The position numbers and the translations under genes are program-made. Shown piece by piece: positions 49,225 to 64,000 of a stretch of 64,000 nucleotides of DNA. Positions within the stretch are counted from its first letter, which is position 1. The number at the start of each line of letters is the position of its first letter. The notes beneath the pieces were generated by a model that was not told the origin of the DNA, did not search any database, and saw only the letters and a program-made list of their open reading frames with translations. The stretch spans positions 10,306,501 through 10,370,500 of the forward strand of contig JAHQIY010000001.1 in NCBI GenBank assembly GCA_019054805.1, read 5' to 3'. Source of the DNA: Brachionus manjavacas (lineage: Eukaryota; Rotifera; Eurotatoria; Ploima; Brachionidae).

Positions 49225-50900
49225 TCATGAATTTCTTTTATTTTGAATTGGCTCATTTAGGAGAGTTCTGTAACGTTTTAATTTTAAATTGCAAAGACAT
49301 AGCCAGATTGAATCAGATATACCATCATTACAAATCAGATTAATCCTAGGATTTTCTTTAAGTTGGTTTATATTTACTGCAATTTTTGAGGTTTCAATTT
49401 TAAAGTACTTGGAAATAAGAACCAAGTCGGAGGAAAAAGATTTTTTAGAGGGTGTGTTATTTAGCATATATTTTAAAAATTGTGATGATAAATAATTAAA
49501 TTTAATTGTATCAATAAAAGTTAGTTTTGAAAATAGATAAAACATCAAAGTTGAATACTTTCAGTACTTTTAAGACTCGTGACATGTGATAGTAGGCTTT
49601 TAAACCAAACATTTGTCTAATTAAGCTGTTTTGTAATTTATTTATTGAATCCTTTGTGGTCGAATTAAGAGTGAGAGCCTCAAGACCATATGTGAATTTA
49701 GATAAGCAATATGTTTTGTATATAAATGATTTGAATTTAGGTGAAGAGGTAGGACTATTTTTAGGCAGAAGATACGAAATTCCAAAAAAGCTGCTCTGAA
49801 CTTTTTTTAAATTTATAACTGCCTGTGTGTTAAGGTCAAAATTAGAATCTATAATGAAGCCTAAGTGTTCTTACTGATTTGCTTCTTTAAGTTCGGATCC
49901 ATCAAGGTGAAATACAGACTTAAGTAATTGAATGCCAAAGTTAACAACTTTTGTTTTATTAAGGTTAAATTTTATTCTCCATTTATTTCCATAAGACCCA
50001 CAAATATCCAAAAGCATTTGTAGATGGGAGTCAACTGGGCTTATTAAGATTATATCATCTGCGTAGACAATAATAGAAACATTAAGATTTTTATAAAAAG
50101 CTCCAAACTCATTGTTAAGGCATTCTATTATAAGATCATCAATATATATGTTAAAAAGAAATGAAGATAAAATAGCTCCTTGTTTTATACCAGTTTCAAT
50201 TTTAAAGGGTTTTGTTGTTAGATTATTTGGAAGAAATAAAACAGCTAGTGCTGAGTTATAATAAATCCTAAGCAATCCTCAGTAGGAAGTATGCAGTCTC
50301 CTTAATAATTTATAGAATAAGCCATCACGCCATATTTTGTCAAAGGCCTTTTCTGCATCTAAAGATGCTATCCTACATCCAGAGCCTTTATTGATGTAGT
50401 TAAGAGTTGTTTCTTTCAATACAAAAATGACATGGTTACATGAGATTTTTTTCCTAAAACAAAATTGTTATTACTAACTTTATAAAGCTCAGGCGAGTTA
50501 ATTAGAATTAGTTTTTCTAGGATTTGAGCAAAGCAGTTTGAAATAGAAATAAGTCTTATATTGTTTAGATCATAGCTGTTTTTCAAGTTGTCTTTTAGAA
50601 TAGGATTAATTTTTGAAGCATTAAAATTTTTTGGTATCTTATTGAATAACGTTAGTAGAAGTTGGTTGAAGAATTCAAGTAGAATTTCATGAAAACCAAC
50701 AAAATTAACAGTTTTTTTAAAGGTTAAAGGAGATTTTGTCAAAGCCAGTTACTTTTGAGTTATCAAGTTCTAATACTATTTTCTTTAGTTGAGACAGCTC
50801 AAAAAAAGGCTTAAATTTAGAAGAATGCTCTTCTAAATTCTTTCTTTAACTTCTAAATTGGTTATCACACTGGCAGAGGAATACAGATAATTACAATTTA
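49225..50900 (-). mobile_element. LINE fragment with largely readable reverse transcriptase
   Basis: On the minus strand: ASKINPILKDNLKNSYDLNN and ISISNCFAQILEKLILINSP (50742-50416), SLDAEKAFDKIWRDGLF near 50360, then an open stretch 50275-49871 with IETGIKQGAILSSFLFNIYI and YADDIILISP (catalytic YADD kept), then FIYKTYCLSKFTYGLEALTL near 49720 and a C-terminal frame 49548-49225. Only a few stops and frameshifts separate the pieces. It is better preserved than its sister at 46040-47440. A few hundred bases of the same element may continue to about 50900. Confidence 0.9.
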
Positions 50901-51032
50901 TCAAAAAATCATTTTTTTTCCGTGCAATGCCTTAGATTTCATACCCAAATTATTTTTCAAGTAAAATAAAAAAAATCTTTTGGTGTTTGTTACAAGAAAA
51001 AAAATAATAAAACACAATTAAAAGTTTATTTT

Positions 51033-53021
51033 TTAACATTCGCTTTTAAAAAACTCTATCAATTTATCAAAATTTTCTATAAAAGAAGTGAAATTTTGAA
51101 AATGCTTATCTATTGATTGATTTACTTCTTCAAATTTTAGTACAGTTTCTTCTGGTTTAGGATTGATTTGATAAGCAAACAAGTCTTCATTTAATTCTGA
51201 AACACATGTATAAATTCCAGAATGTGATTTTGTCAAATTGACCAGATAAAGTTGACCTGCGCTATTAGTAAAGTAATCGAGATGCTTTTGCTCAATCCAA
51301 TTTTGATTTTTTTTCCACCTGATTTGTCCAAAGTATCCTTCGATGCATTCTAACCTTAAATTTTCTCCCAAGGTAAAATTAATTTCTCTATATTGACTAA
51401 AACAATTTTGACTCTTTAAATTATTTTGTCCATACTCACATGCATTGTCGACCCAAATGCAAAAGAAAAATTTTTCACACCCGAAGCATTCATTAATTGA
51501 TCTGCAAAATTTTTTAAAAAAATCTATATAATTGATTTGAAATATTGAATTAGAAGTTCCTAGATAAATATTATCCTTTTTTACCAGAATTTCAACTATA
51601 CTTCCATTCTTTATCCAAGGACTTAAATCTAACAAAATTGGCTCTAGAAAATGCGTAGAGTTTCTCTTTAATAAGATCAATTGATTATCAGATGTTCCAA
51701 AATGAAAAATTTCTTCGCCATAATTTTCATAGCTAATGGATGTAATTTTTACGGCCAATTTTAAAAGTACAGAAGCTATTAGATGGCTGTCAAGAATTGT
51801 ATTTTTGACCAAAAATTCATTCAAAATTTCTTGATCATGATGACTTTGGCTATTCGATTTCGGTCTAAACCCAAATGATAATTCGTTGAGAAATTCATCT
51901 TCACCAATTTTATTTCCGTGGAAGTGAATCTCTGTGTTGACTCTGGGAATTTTATTACACTCAAAGTCTTCATTATAAAAATGAAAGTTTTCTTTATCAA
52001 TTACATGATCTCTGTTGATCCAAAATTTTTTATTTTCTAGCATTTTTTTTACTTGTTCCAAGCCAATTTCACAAATAATACTACCTTGTTCTTCATCATA
52101 AAATAGAGCTATTAATTTATGATTAACTTGTTTAATTAAAACTAAGTTATAAAATTTATTTTCACAATTGAAGTTGATTTTTCTAAAAGTTAGCCATAAA
52201 TTGTTTAAATTAGGATTTTTTTGGCTTTTTAGTCCTTCATCACTTTTGCATACGCGTGCAGCTCTTGAAACTCGCTTAATTTTTCTTGATAACGAAAATT
52301 CTTCTATCGAATATTCGGTAAAAAAATAGAATATTTTGTCTCCATAGTCAATAATTGATATGAAATTTGGTTCCCATAACCAATTTTGGTCAGGGAAAGT
52401 TTTTAAAATTTTACTGGCCAAATCAATCTCTTGTCTGTAAATTCCATATCTTGAAAACTCGCTATAAATATTGCTATCTGTTTTCCAAATAGCTGAATAC
52501 ATTAGTCCTCGAGTCGAAGCCTTTGAATTGCCTGGATTTTCATATGAAATATGGCCCAAATTTTTATAATCTTCAACACCAGGACAAAGATAAAAACCAT
52601 CAAATTCAACAATGCTGGAAAAGTCTTTCACATTCAAATCTTTGATATGTGGCTTTCCTAAATTGGTCCCGCAAATGATCAAATCTTGACTTCTTTCTCG
52701 AAATATAAGCAACTTGATGTGGTTTTTTAGTCTTTTTGAATTGTTGTTTAAATGATTCGATGGATTGATAAAAACTTCTTTATAAAAATTCGGATTTCTT
52801 TCCGAAATATTTAAAGGGTTCAGTTTGTATACATAATTTGTACCAGTCACAAATAGGCTATTATGATAGTAAAAAAAATTTGAAAAATTCCCGCTTCGAT
52901 TTCCATTATTGAATTCAATTAAAAATTCATTTTCAATTTTAATTGGGTTTTTTAAAAGCAAATTGCTTAAAAAAAAATGATAATTGACTTGTGTTAAAAT
53001 CACCAGGATTATGGAAAACAT
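51033..53021 (-). CDS. Secreted semaphorin-like protein, intronless
   Basis: A single uninterrupted minus-strand frame of 662 residues. A signal peptide at 1-19 (MFSIILVILTQVNYHFFLS) is followed by a sema domain to about 505: VTGTNYVYKLNPLNISE, LIICGTNLGKPHI, LYSAIWKTD-type and GIYRQEIDL motifs, FFTEYSIEEFS, RAARVCKSDEGL, IYLGTSNSIFQI. Next come a PSI domain (CRSINECFGCEKFFFCIWVD) and an Ig domain (GENLRLECIEG ... SHSGIYTCVS). There is no C-terminal TM or GPI signal, so it is probably secreted, as in class 2. Semaphorins signal through plexins in axon and cell guidance. Most genes in this window have many introns, so an intronless 2-kb coding region is odd and may be a retrocopy. AATAAA follows within 10 nt of the stop. 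Confidence 0.92.
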   Translation of the reverse strand: MFSIILVILTQVNYHFFLSNLLLKNPIKIENEFLIEFNNGNRSGNFSNFFYYHNSLFVTGTNYVYKLNPLNISERNPNFYKEVFINPSNHLNNNSKRLKNHIKLLIFRERSQDLIICGTNLGKPHIKDLNVKDFSSIVEFDGFYLCPGVEDYKNLGHISYENPGNSKASTRGLMYSAIWKTDSNIYSEFSRYGIYRQEIDLASKILKTFPDQNWLWEPNFISIIDYGDKIFYFFTEYSIEEFSLSRKIKRVSRAARVCKSDEGLKSQKNPNLNNLWLTFRKINFNCENKFYNLVLIKQVNHKLIALFYDEEQGSIICEIGLEQVKKMLENKKFWINRDHVIDKENFHFYNEDFECNKIPRVNTEIHFHGNKIGEDEFLNELSFGFRPKSNSQSHHDQEILNEFLVKNTILDSHLIASVLLKLAVKITSISYENYGEEIFHFGTSDNQLILLKRNSTHFLEPILLDLSPWIKNGSIVEILVKKDNIYLGTSNSIFQINYIDFFKKFCRSINECFGCEKFFFCIWVDNACEYGQNNLKSQNCFSQYREINFTLGENLRLECIEGYFGQIRWKKNQNWIEQKHLDYFTNSAGQLYLVNLTKSHSGIYTCVSELNEDLFAYQINPKPEETVLKFEEVNQSIDKHFQNFTSFIENFDKLIEFFKSEC

Positions 53022-54291
53022 TTTAAATCAAATAGTTATGAATCTTTTTATGCTTTAAGATTAAATTCAAATAAAGTTGATTAATGAATTTGTTGGTTCA
53101 AAATGACATATAAAAAATTTAGTTACTTGTGTATTTAATTTTAAGATAATGATCTTTTAAAATATATCCTAAAATTTGTATTTCCATTATTCTTAAGTCC
53201 TTAAAATGTACAATTAGTGCATGCTATTTTAGTTATTAAAATGAAATAAAAATAAAAAATAAAATTTGTTTCTACCTCATCCATTTAACTAACCTTTTTT
53301 TTTATACTGAATCATCACATTTTTTGCTCAGTTTGAGTGAAAAGCACTCAACTCACACACAAAACGCATTTTTTTGCGTGACAAAATTTTAAGAAATTTA
53401 AAAATATTCAAAATATATAAAATTTAATTCTAAACAAATTGAAATATTTTTTAATTTCGAATTTTAGAATAGACAAAAGTTAGCAAAAACAGTCAGTTTA
53501 TTTTTATTTTAAACTTTTTCAAAAATCTTATTTTGTTCAAAAATTTTTCTTGTTTATCAATATTATTTACAAAATAATTTCATGATATTTTAGCTGATTT
53601 AAAAATTAAAAACTTGATGAAAATTTTTAATTCTGTCATAACTAATTTTTTCCTTTTTTTTTTAATAATTTATTTAAAAAAATCAAAATAAAACACCAAT
53701 AATTAAATAAAAAAATTGATTTTTTTTACTAGAAATTTCGTTCAAATGGCTTTAATTCAGGTTAATGGCTGAAATAAACATAAATTCAATAAATTTACAA
53801 AATTCAATTTAGTAATACTAAACTTAAATTAAGCTTGTTATGTTTTGGTCAAATTTACTGAAAAATGCAAACTTTCAAGCTATCAAGTAGTTTTTTTGGT
53901 ATATTATGACAAATCCTTGTGATTTTATTGAAATTATAACTTTGTTTAACTAATTGAAAGATTAGATCTCTTGAATTATTTAAAATAATCTGGACAAAAT
54001 GTGTTAAGAGTGATCAGATTCTGGTTTTAAATAATTACATGAGTTTGGTTTGTGGTCTTAATTTAAATTTTAAATTTTTTGTTGTATTTAAAATATCTGA
54101 TTTAAACTTACTTGATATTAGATAATAAATTTAGGCTGAAACCATAACTTTTGATGAGTAAGATTAAAGCTAGTGACTTAAAAATAAGTCAGATTTTTTC
54201 TGAATTTTAGTCAATTTTTGGACTATTTGAGTCAACCTTAAATCAAAGTGAATCAAAAATATTTTCACAAGCTTAACCACTATCGTTTGCT
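53022..54291. other. Intergenic, nothing recognised
   Basis: AT-rich sequence upstream of the semaphorin, presumably including its promoter. No exon or repeat is supported. Confidence 0.45.
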
Positions 54292-55090
54292 TTAACACTC
54301 AAAACCGGAGGGGTTTTTTCGACCCTTTTTGATTCTTTTGCTTGTTGTTTCATGCACAAAAAAAGTAAACGTTAGACCTGGAGAGGGTTTTTTTGAACCC
54401 TGCATAAATATTGTCTTTTTTTTGTAAAATAAATCAAAGACATGGCTAATTATGCTTTTGATTCCTAACTCTACTTAATTCCTAGAATAAATAGTAATTT
54501 TAACCATGTCTCGATGAAAAGCTTTTGAACTTCTTAGTAATGCAGATGATACCTAACCTGAAGTTTCTGAAGAAAATTATAATGATTATCAGGAAAATGA
54601 TGACCTTGTTAATAATTTCGAATAAGAAATGAAAACATCAAATCAACCTTAAACTGAATATGATTCACAAAAAGACTCAAACTTAATAACCTGAATAAGA
54701 AGAAACTAATAATGAAAAAACTTCGAAAAAAAGGGACTAAACGGATCAGAATGAATGACGGAGAAGAGACAAGTCTCAGAGAAAAGATAAATTTCTAATG
54801 AGAAAGTCAAGCTATGCTTGGCATAAAAAAATGAGACCAAACAGGCAGAATTTTGACTTGTTCATAATAAATTTTTATTGAATTGTAACAATTGTAACCC
54901 GAAAGCTGTAGATCCTTAACTTTCATTTACAAAAAGAGATACATCAGCTTTATCGGTGTTTATTATGCAAGAGGTGTTTTATGCCAAAATGTTTTCACAA
55001 GGATCAAATGTAAGTTACATTTGGTCCTTATGTATGGGAGATGGTTTTTAAATCGTTCTGTAAAATTGTTAAGAACCAGTAATACGAATT
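54292..55090 (+). mobile_element. Degraded piggyBac-like DNA transposon, left end
   Basis: A TTAA at 54292-54295 (the piggyBac target) is followed by a terminal-type motif GGAGGGGTTTTTTCGACCC (54307-54325), repeated in variant form at 54380-54400. A stop-riddled frame starts at ATG 54506: an acidic N-terminus (KAFELLSNADDT, PEVSEENYNDYQENDDLVNN), then WHKKMRPNRQNFDL near 54830 and FIGVYYARGVLCQNVF near 54960, which resembles the GLLYLRG-type motif of piggyBac transposases. No right terminus was found. The rest of the transposase is missing, so the element is dead. Confidence 0.6.
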
Positions 55091-55409
55091 TAAAAAAAAA
55101 AATTTAAGCAAATATTTTTTTCCTGTATTTATATCAATTTTTTTATAAACAATTTTTTCTTAAAAATAGTCAATTTCTGTTTTAAATCAAAAACAAATTA
55201 ATAAAAAAACATTTATTTTTACATTCAGTATATTTTCTTACATATTTTGAGTAACTATGGTAATTTATGCATCCTATTTTAATTTTTAATTTTTGTATCG
55301 GGATAATTCATTAAAAATAAAACAAAAAACCTGCTTTTTTTTATTTGTATCCGATTTTTTTTCATATAAGATGATTCATTAAATCTCAAAAATTGATAAT
55401 TGGAGCGGG

Positions 55410-55960
55410 CCTGGTATTAAGCACACATAAACAGTGGAGTACCTCAAGGTTCAGTATTAAGACTTCTTTTATTTTTGATATTTATAAACGATCTTTCGAA
55501 TCGTTTAGTTAATAAATGTGAAAAATATGCCGATGATACTAAAGTAATTAAGAGCTCTCAAGACAATCTCGTAAAAAGATATAGACTTACTTTCAAGCTG
55601 GACACTTACTTGGTCCTTGGATTTAAATATCGAAAAATGCAATGTAATGCATGTTGGTTCAAAGAATCCTTTGTTTAATTATACTATTTTTAGCAGAAAC
55701 GGTACAAAGAATTTATCTAAATCAATTCTCGAAAAAGATTTAGGTATATATATTCAAAGTGACTTGAAGTGGAAATAACCATAACCATAAATATCTATTA
55801 CGGATTATAGAGAATAAAGTCAATGTATTTTAAATTAAAAAGCTTTTAAAATGTCAAATCAAATATAATTTATATTAGTTTATAGATTACTAGTTTTCTC
55901 TAAAACTTTCTACTACTCCTTCAAAACTTTCTAGAGAGAGTTTTGTTTGTTGGTTTTAGA
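55410..55960 (+). mobile_element. LINE reverse-transcriptase scrap
   Basis: Plus-strand frames contain SGVPQGSVLRLLLFLIFIND (with an early frame break), KYADDTKVIKSSQDN, and shifted pieces equivalent to LNIEKCNVMHVGSKNPLFNY and ILEKDLGIYIQSDLKWK. This is the RT palm and following region of a Jockey/CR1-type LINE, truncated on both sides and frame-shifted. Confidence 0.85.
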
Positions 55961-57805
55961 TGTATCATAAATCAGCCGATTATAAAACCAGCTTGCATTG
56001 GGAATTATAGGATTAAAAAACACAAATATATTTTACTGCATATTCTGTTAGTATTTTTGAAAAATAGCGCTGATGTTTAAATTAAAATATTTTGAAAATG
56101 GTACCCAAAATTTTAATTTAACTTTAAAAATAATAATATTTGAAATTTTGATAATTATTTACTTGTTTGTAAATAAGTAAACAATAAATAAATTTAAATG
56201 AATACATTCATTTAGAAATTCGATTTAATAAAATGATAACTAAAAGTCAGCTACATTTAACTCCATTTCAAATTTTGAATCTTTTTTTTTAGTTTTCGCC
56301 TAAATAATTTTATTTGTTCAATTTTAACTACACCCAAGATTATTAAAAATCTAAAATATGAGTTTAATGTCTGGTGAATTCAGATGTATATTTTTATTTA
56401 AAATAATGCAATAAAATAATTTAGAAAATGCCAAAAATGTCAAATTTTATGTATTTTTTGAAGAATAAGATTTTTTTTTTTAGATTCACAATTCATCAGC
56501 AACAGGAAAAATCTAAATATCTGCATGATTTTATTGAATTTATTTAAAATTTTTAATTTGTGCCATCTAAACATATGCAATTTAATTAAGGCATGATTTT
56601 GTTCGATCCTCGGTAGTAATTTTACTTAATTATCAGTAAGATGAATAAATATATTTGAGATAGATGAATGGATTGAATAAAAATTTCAATAATTTTTTTA
56701 TAATAATCTATTGATGCTTTTCGAAAGAAAACGCAATGAAATTTTAAATTGAGGTTTATATTTAAGGAAATATTTTTTTTTCAGATTTTCAGCAGATATC
56801 TGACGATCATTATAATAAAATATTTTTAACTAGGAAAAATTATTTTAACTACATAAAAAATGTTTGTTCAATTTTATCTCAGAGGATTTTATGTGAAAAA
56901 ACTATGGAATATTCTATCACTTCAATTATTACTTCCACTAAATAATATTTAATGTTAAATTTGTTTGAGAAATATTTAAAATCTTAGACTAATTAAAAAC
57001 ATTTGAAAAACAAAATTGCAAAAATTAACAACGTTTTAAGAAAATAAGGGTTCATGGAAAATTTATTTTTATTCAAAAACGCTGATTTAATTAATTGATT
57101 TTTTTTTCTTGCTATTTTAAAAAATTCTTATCTAAGATTTTTTAACGAGGGAGAATTCATCATTTGATCAAAAAAAATACTGATTTTTTCTTTAATTTTT
57201 AAACTCCAGGAATAGAATCATTTCGAATACAGCTGATTTGGATTTAGTTTTAATTTATTAAAAAGGTTTTTTTTGTTAATAAATTCTATGGTTCAGTATT
57301 TGAAAAGAAAAGTCAAGGATTTTGGCTAAGATATAACGATTTTTCTTTAAAAAAATAGAAAATGATGAAAAAATGAAAGCATGGTTTAATCATTTTTCAG
57401 AGAGGCCAAACAGCTTGATGAAATTTCTAGACGCTGGAAAATCCAGCAATCAAAATAAGTTGAAAAATTATGAATTTTGCTTTAAATAAAACTGTTAGAT
57501 CATCATCTCTTTGTATAAATTCTTAGTGTATTCGCTAGCTATTAGAAAGTATTTTCAAAGAAATACAACATTTTATTCGAGCAGTTTAATTAATGTCTAG
57601 ATTGTTTTAAATTTGCGCCAAAAACAAAATTTCCTTATTATAAAGCCAAATTGATTTTTTTAATGGAGCAAAATTTTATTAAACATTTCTGAAATTCCAA
57701 ATTCACGTTTCTATTATGTAATATTTCTATCGAAAAATCTCTTGCAAATAAACATACGATATGAAAAATTTGTAATATTTTATAATTTTGTCGATATTAT
57801 AGAAA
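55961..57805. other. Intergenic upstream of the ABC transporter
   Basis: AT-rich, with no supported exon. The promoter of the plus-strand ABCC gene should lie at the right end. Confidence 0.45.
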
Positions 57806-63149
<5,344 letters not shown>

Positions 63150-63899
63150 GTTTTTTCAATTGTTTTTTAAATTAATTATTGTTGATCATATTTATAGTTA
63201 TATTTTTCAATTTAAGTTTATTTAACGTTTTTTAAATCACAATATAATAAAGAAGATATTAATTTTTAACATCCCATTTTTTGATCTATATTTAAGGCAA
63301 TTTTTTAATCTTTTTTTATCAAAATAATAAAAAACTACAAGTTGAGCTAATTTTAAAAAATCTTATTTTGTTTCAATGAATGTAATTTCCTTTAGAGTTC
63401 TTAATTTAAAATTAAAATTATTAAAATTGATCGTTTTATTATCCTTTTAAATTAATCGCAACATTGATAATGAAACATAATCTCAAAAAGTCTTTACTCG
63501 GACCATGAAGGCCTATAGCAAATTAAATTCTTGATAAATCTTTGGGCTAAATATTTCTTATCTACAAAATAACTTATGCATAGAAATTTTAAAAAGATCT
63601 TTCGGCCAATTCATTAGGTCCGCAGATTACCTGAATTTTTTTTAATCTAAAATTTGATCTCTTAAGCATCGTTTTGCGCTCAAGGTTCATATTTTTTAGA
63701 AATAAAATTTACCATATCTTATCTTACTCAAAAAATTCAATATTAAATTTAATAAAAAATTAAAAATAATTTCGAATTTGTCCTTAATTTATTTTAAGTT
63801 TAATAAAAAATATCAAATTTTCACAAACAGTCTTTAAAAAAATTGTAAAATTCTGTTTTGTAATAGAATTTGTTTTTTTCTTGTAATTTTAGAAAATAA
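63150..63899. other. Spacer between tandem ABCC copies
   Basis: 750 bp of AT-rich sequence with the poly(A) signal of the upstream gene near 63243. No exon is supported. Confidence 0.5.
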
Positions 63900-63973
63900 A
63901 TGAACGAAAAAATTAGAATTCAGAATCCAAGTCCTTTAATTTCGGCAAATTTTTTCTCCAAATTATTTTTCAA
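63900..63973 (+). CDS. First exon of a second ABCC4-like gene (truncated by the window edge)
   Basis: An ATG opens a 74-nt exon that stops at a GTATTA donor. Its protein (MNEKIRIQNPSPLISANFFS then KLFF) aligns with exon 1 of the gene at 57806 (RKYHPNPLNEANFLSKIF). Exon length (74 nt) and end phase (2) are identical, and both ATGs are preceded by a TTTTAGAAAAT-like or TATAGAAA context. The N/P...AN(F/L)xS pattern is the conserved start of short MRPs. The rest of the gene would lie beyond 64000. Confidence 0.75.
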
Positions 63974-64000
63974 GTATTAATTGATTTAAATAATGTTTAA

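Overview
The window is animal nuclear DNA. It is very AT-rich, and its genes are cut by many short introns (mostly 45-65 nt, GT...AG) that can be followed exon by exon in a consistent reading phase. The gene content is metazoan: CLN5, a kinesin-3 of the KIF13/Khc-73 type, a semaphorin, a BK-channel beta-like subunit, GlcAT-I and an MRP4-like ABC transporter. Decayed non-LTR retrotransposons are common. My inference is a small-genome lophotrochozoan, most like a monogonont rotifer (Brachionus type). The sequence alone does not prove the species.

Layout. 1-7995: AT-rich, no convincing gene. 7996-13466 (+): a PP2D1-like degenerate PP2C protein, followed 116 bp later by CLN5, whose 1.6 kb first intron carries a 317-bp foldback element. 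14350-22460: a transposon-rich block holding LINE remnants, a broken LigB/DODA-type dioxygenase, an intact centrin gene, and two inverted copies of a ~430-bp segment flanking the dioxygenase remnant and centrin. One of those copies is split by a LINE insertion with a visible 7-bp target duplication. 23557-24210 (+): a KCNMB-like two-TM protein. 24936-25975 (-): an unrecognised coiled-coil/Ser-His-Arg-rich protein.

27164-43343 (-): a KIF13-like kinesin with motor, FHA, KIF1B/DUF3694 region and probably a distant CAP-Gly terminal exon. Two genes lie on the opposite strand inside its introns: an intronless one-TM protein (41736-42353) and, if the CAP-Gly exon belongs to the kinesin, the three-exon GlcAT-I gene (30310-31417). 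45289-45995 (+): a small three-exon membrane protein model. 46040-50900: two opposed copies of one LINE family plus a stray LINE 3' end. 51033-53021 (-): an intronless semaphorin. 54292-55960: a degraded piggyBac-like element and another LINE scrap. 57806-63149 (+): a complete 24-exon, 1360-residue ABCC4/MRP4-like transporter. 63900-63973 holds the first exon of what looks like a tandem paralogue that runs out of the window.

The genes do not form one pathway. The points worth following are structural: nested antisense genes in the kinesin, short structured (ATT)n-tailed LINE 3' ends, the interrupted inverted repeat, the intronless semaphorin and the ABCC tandem pair. I found no tRNA, rRNA or CRISPR.
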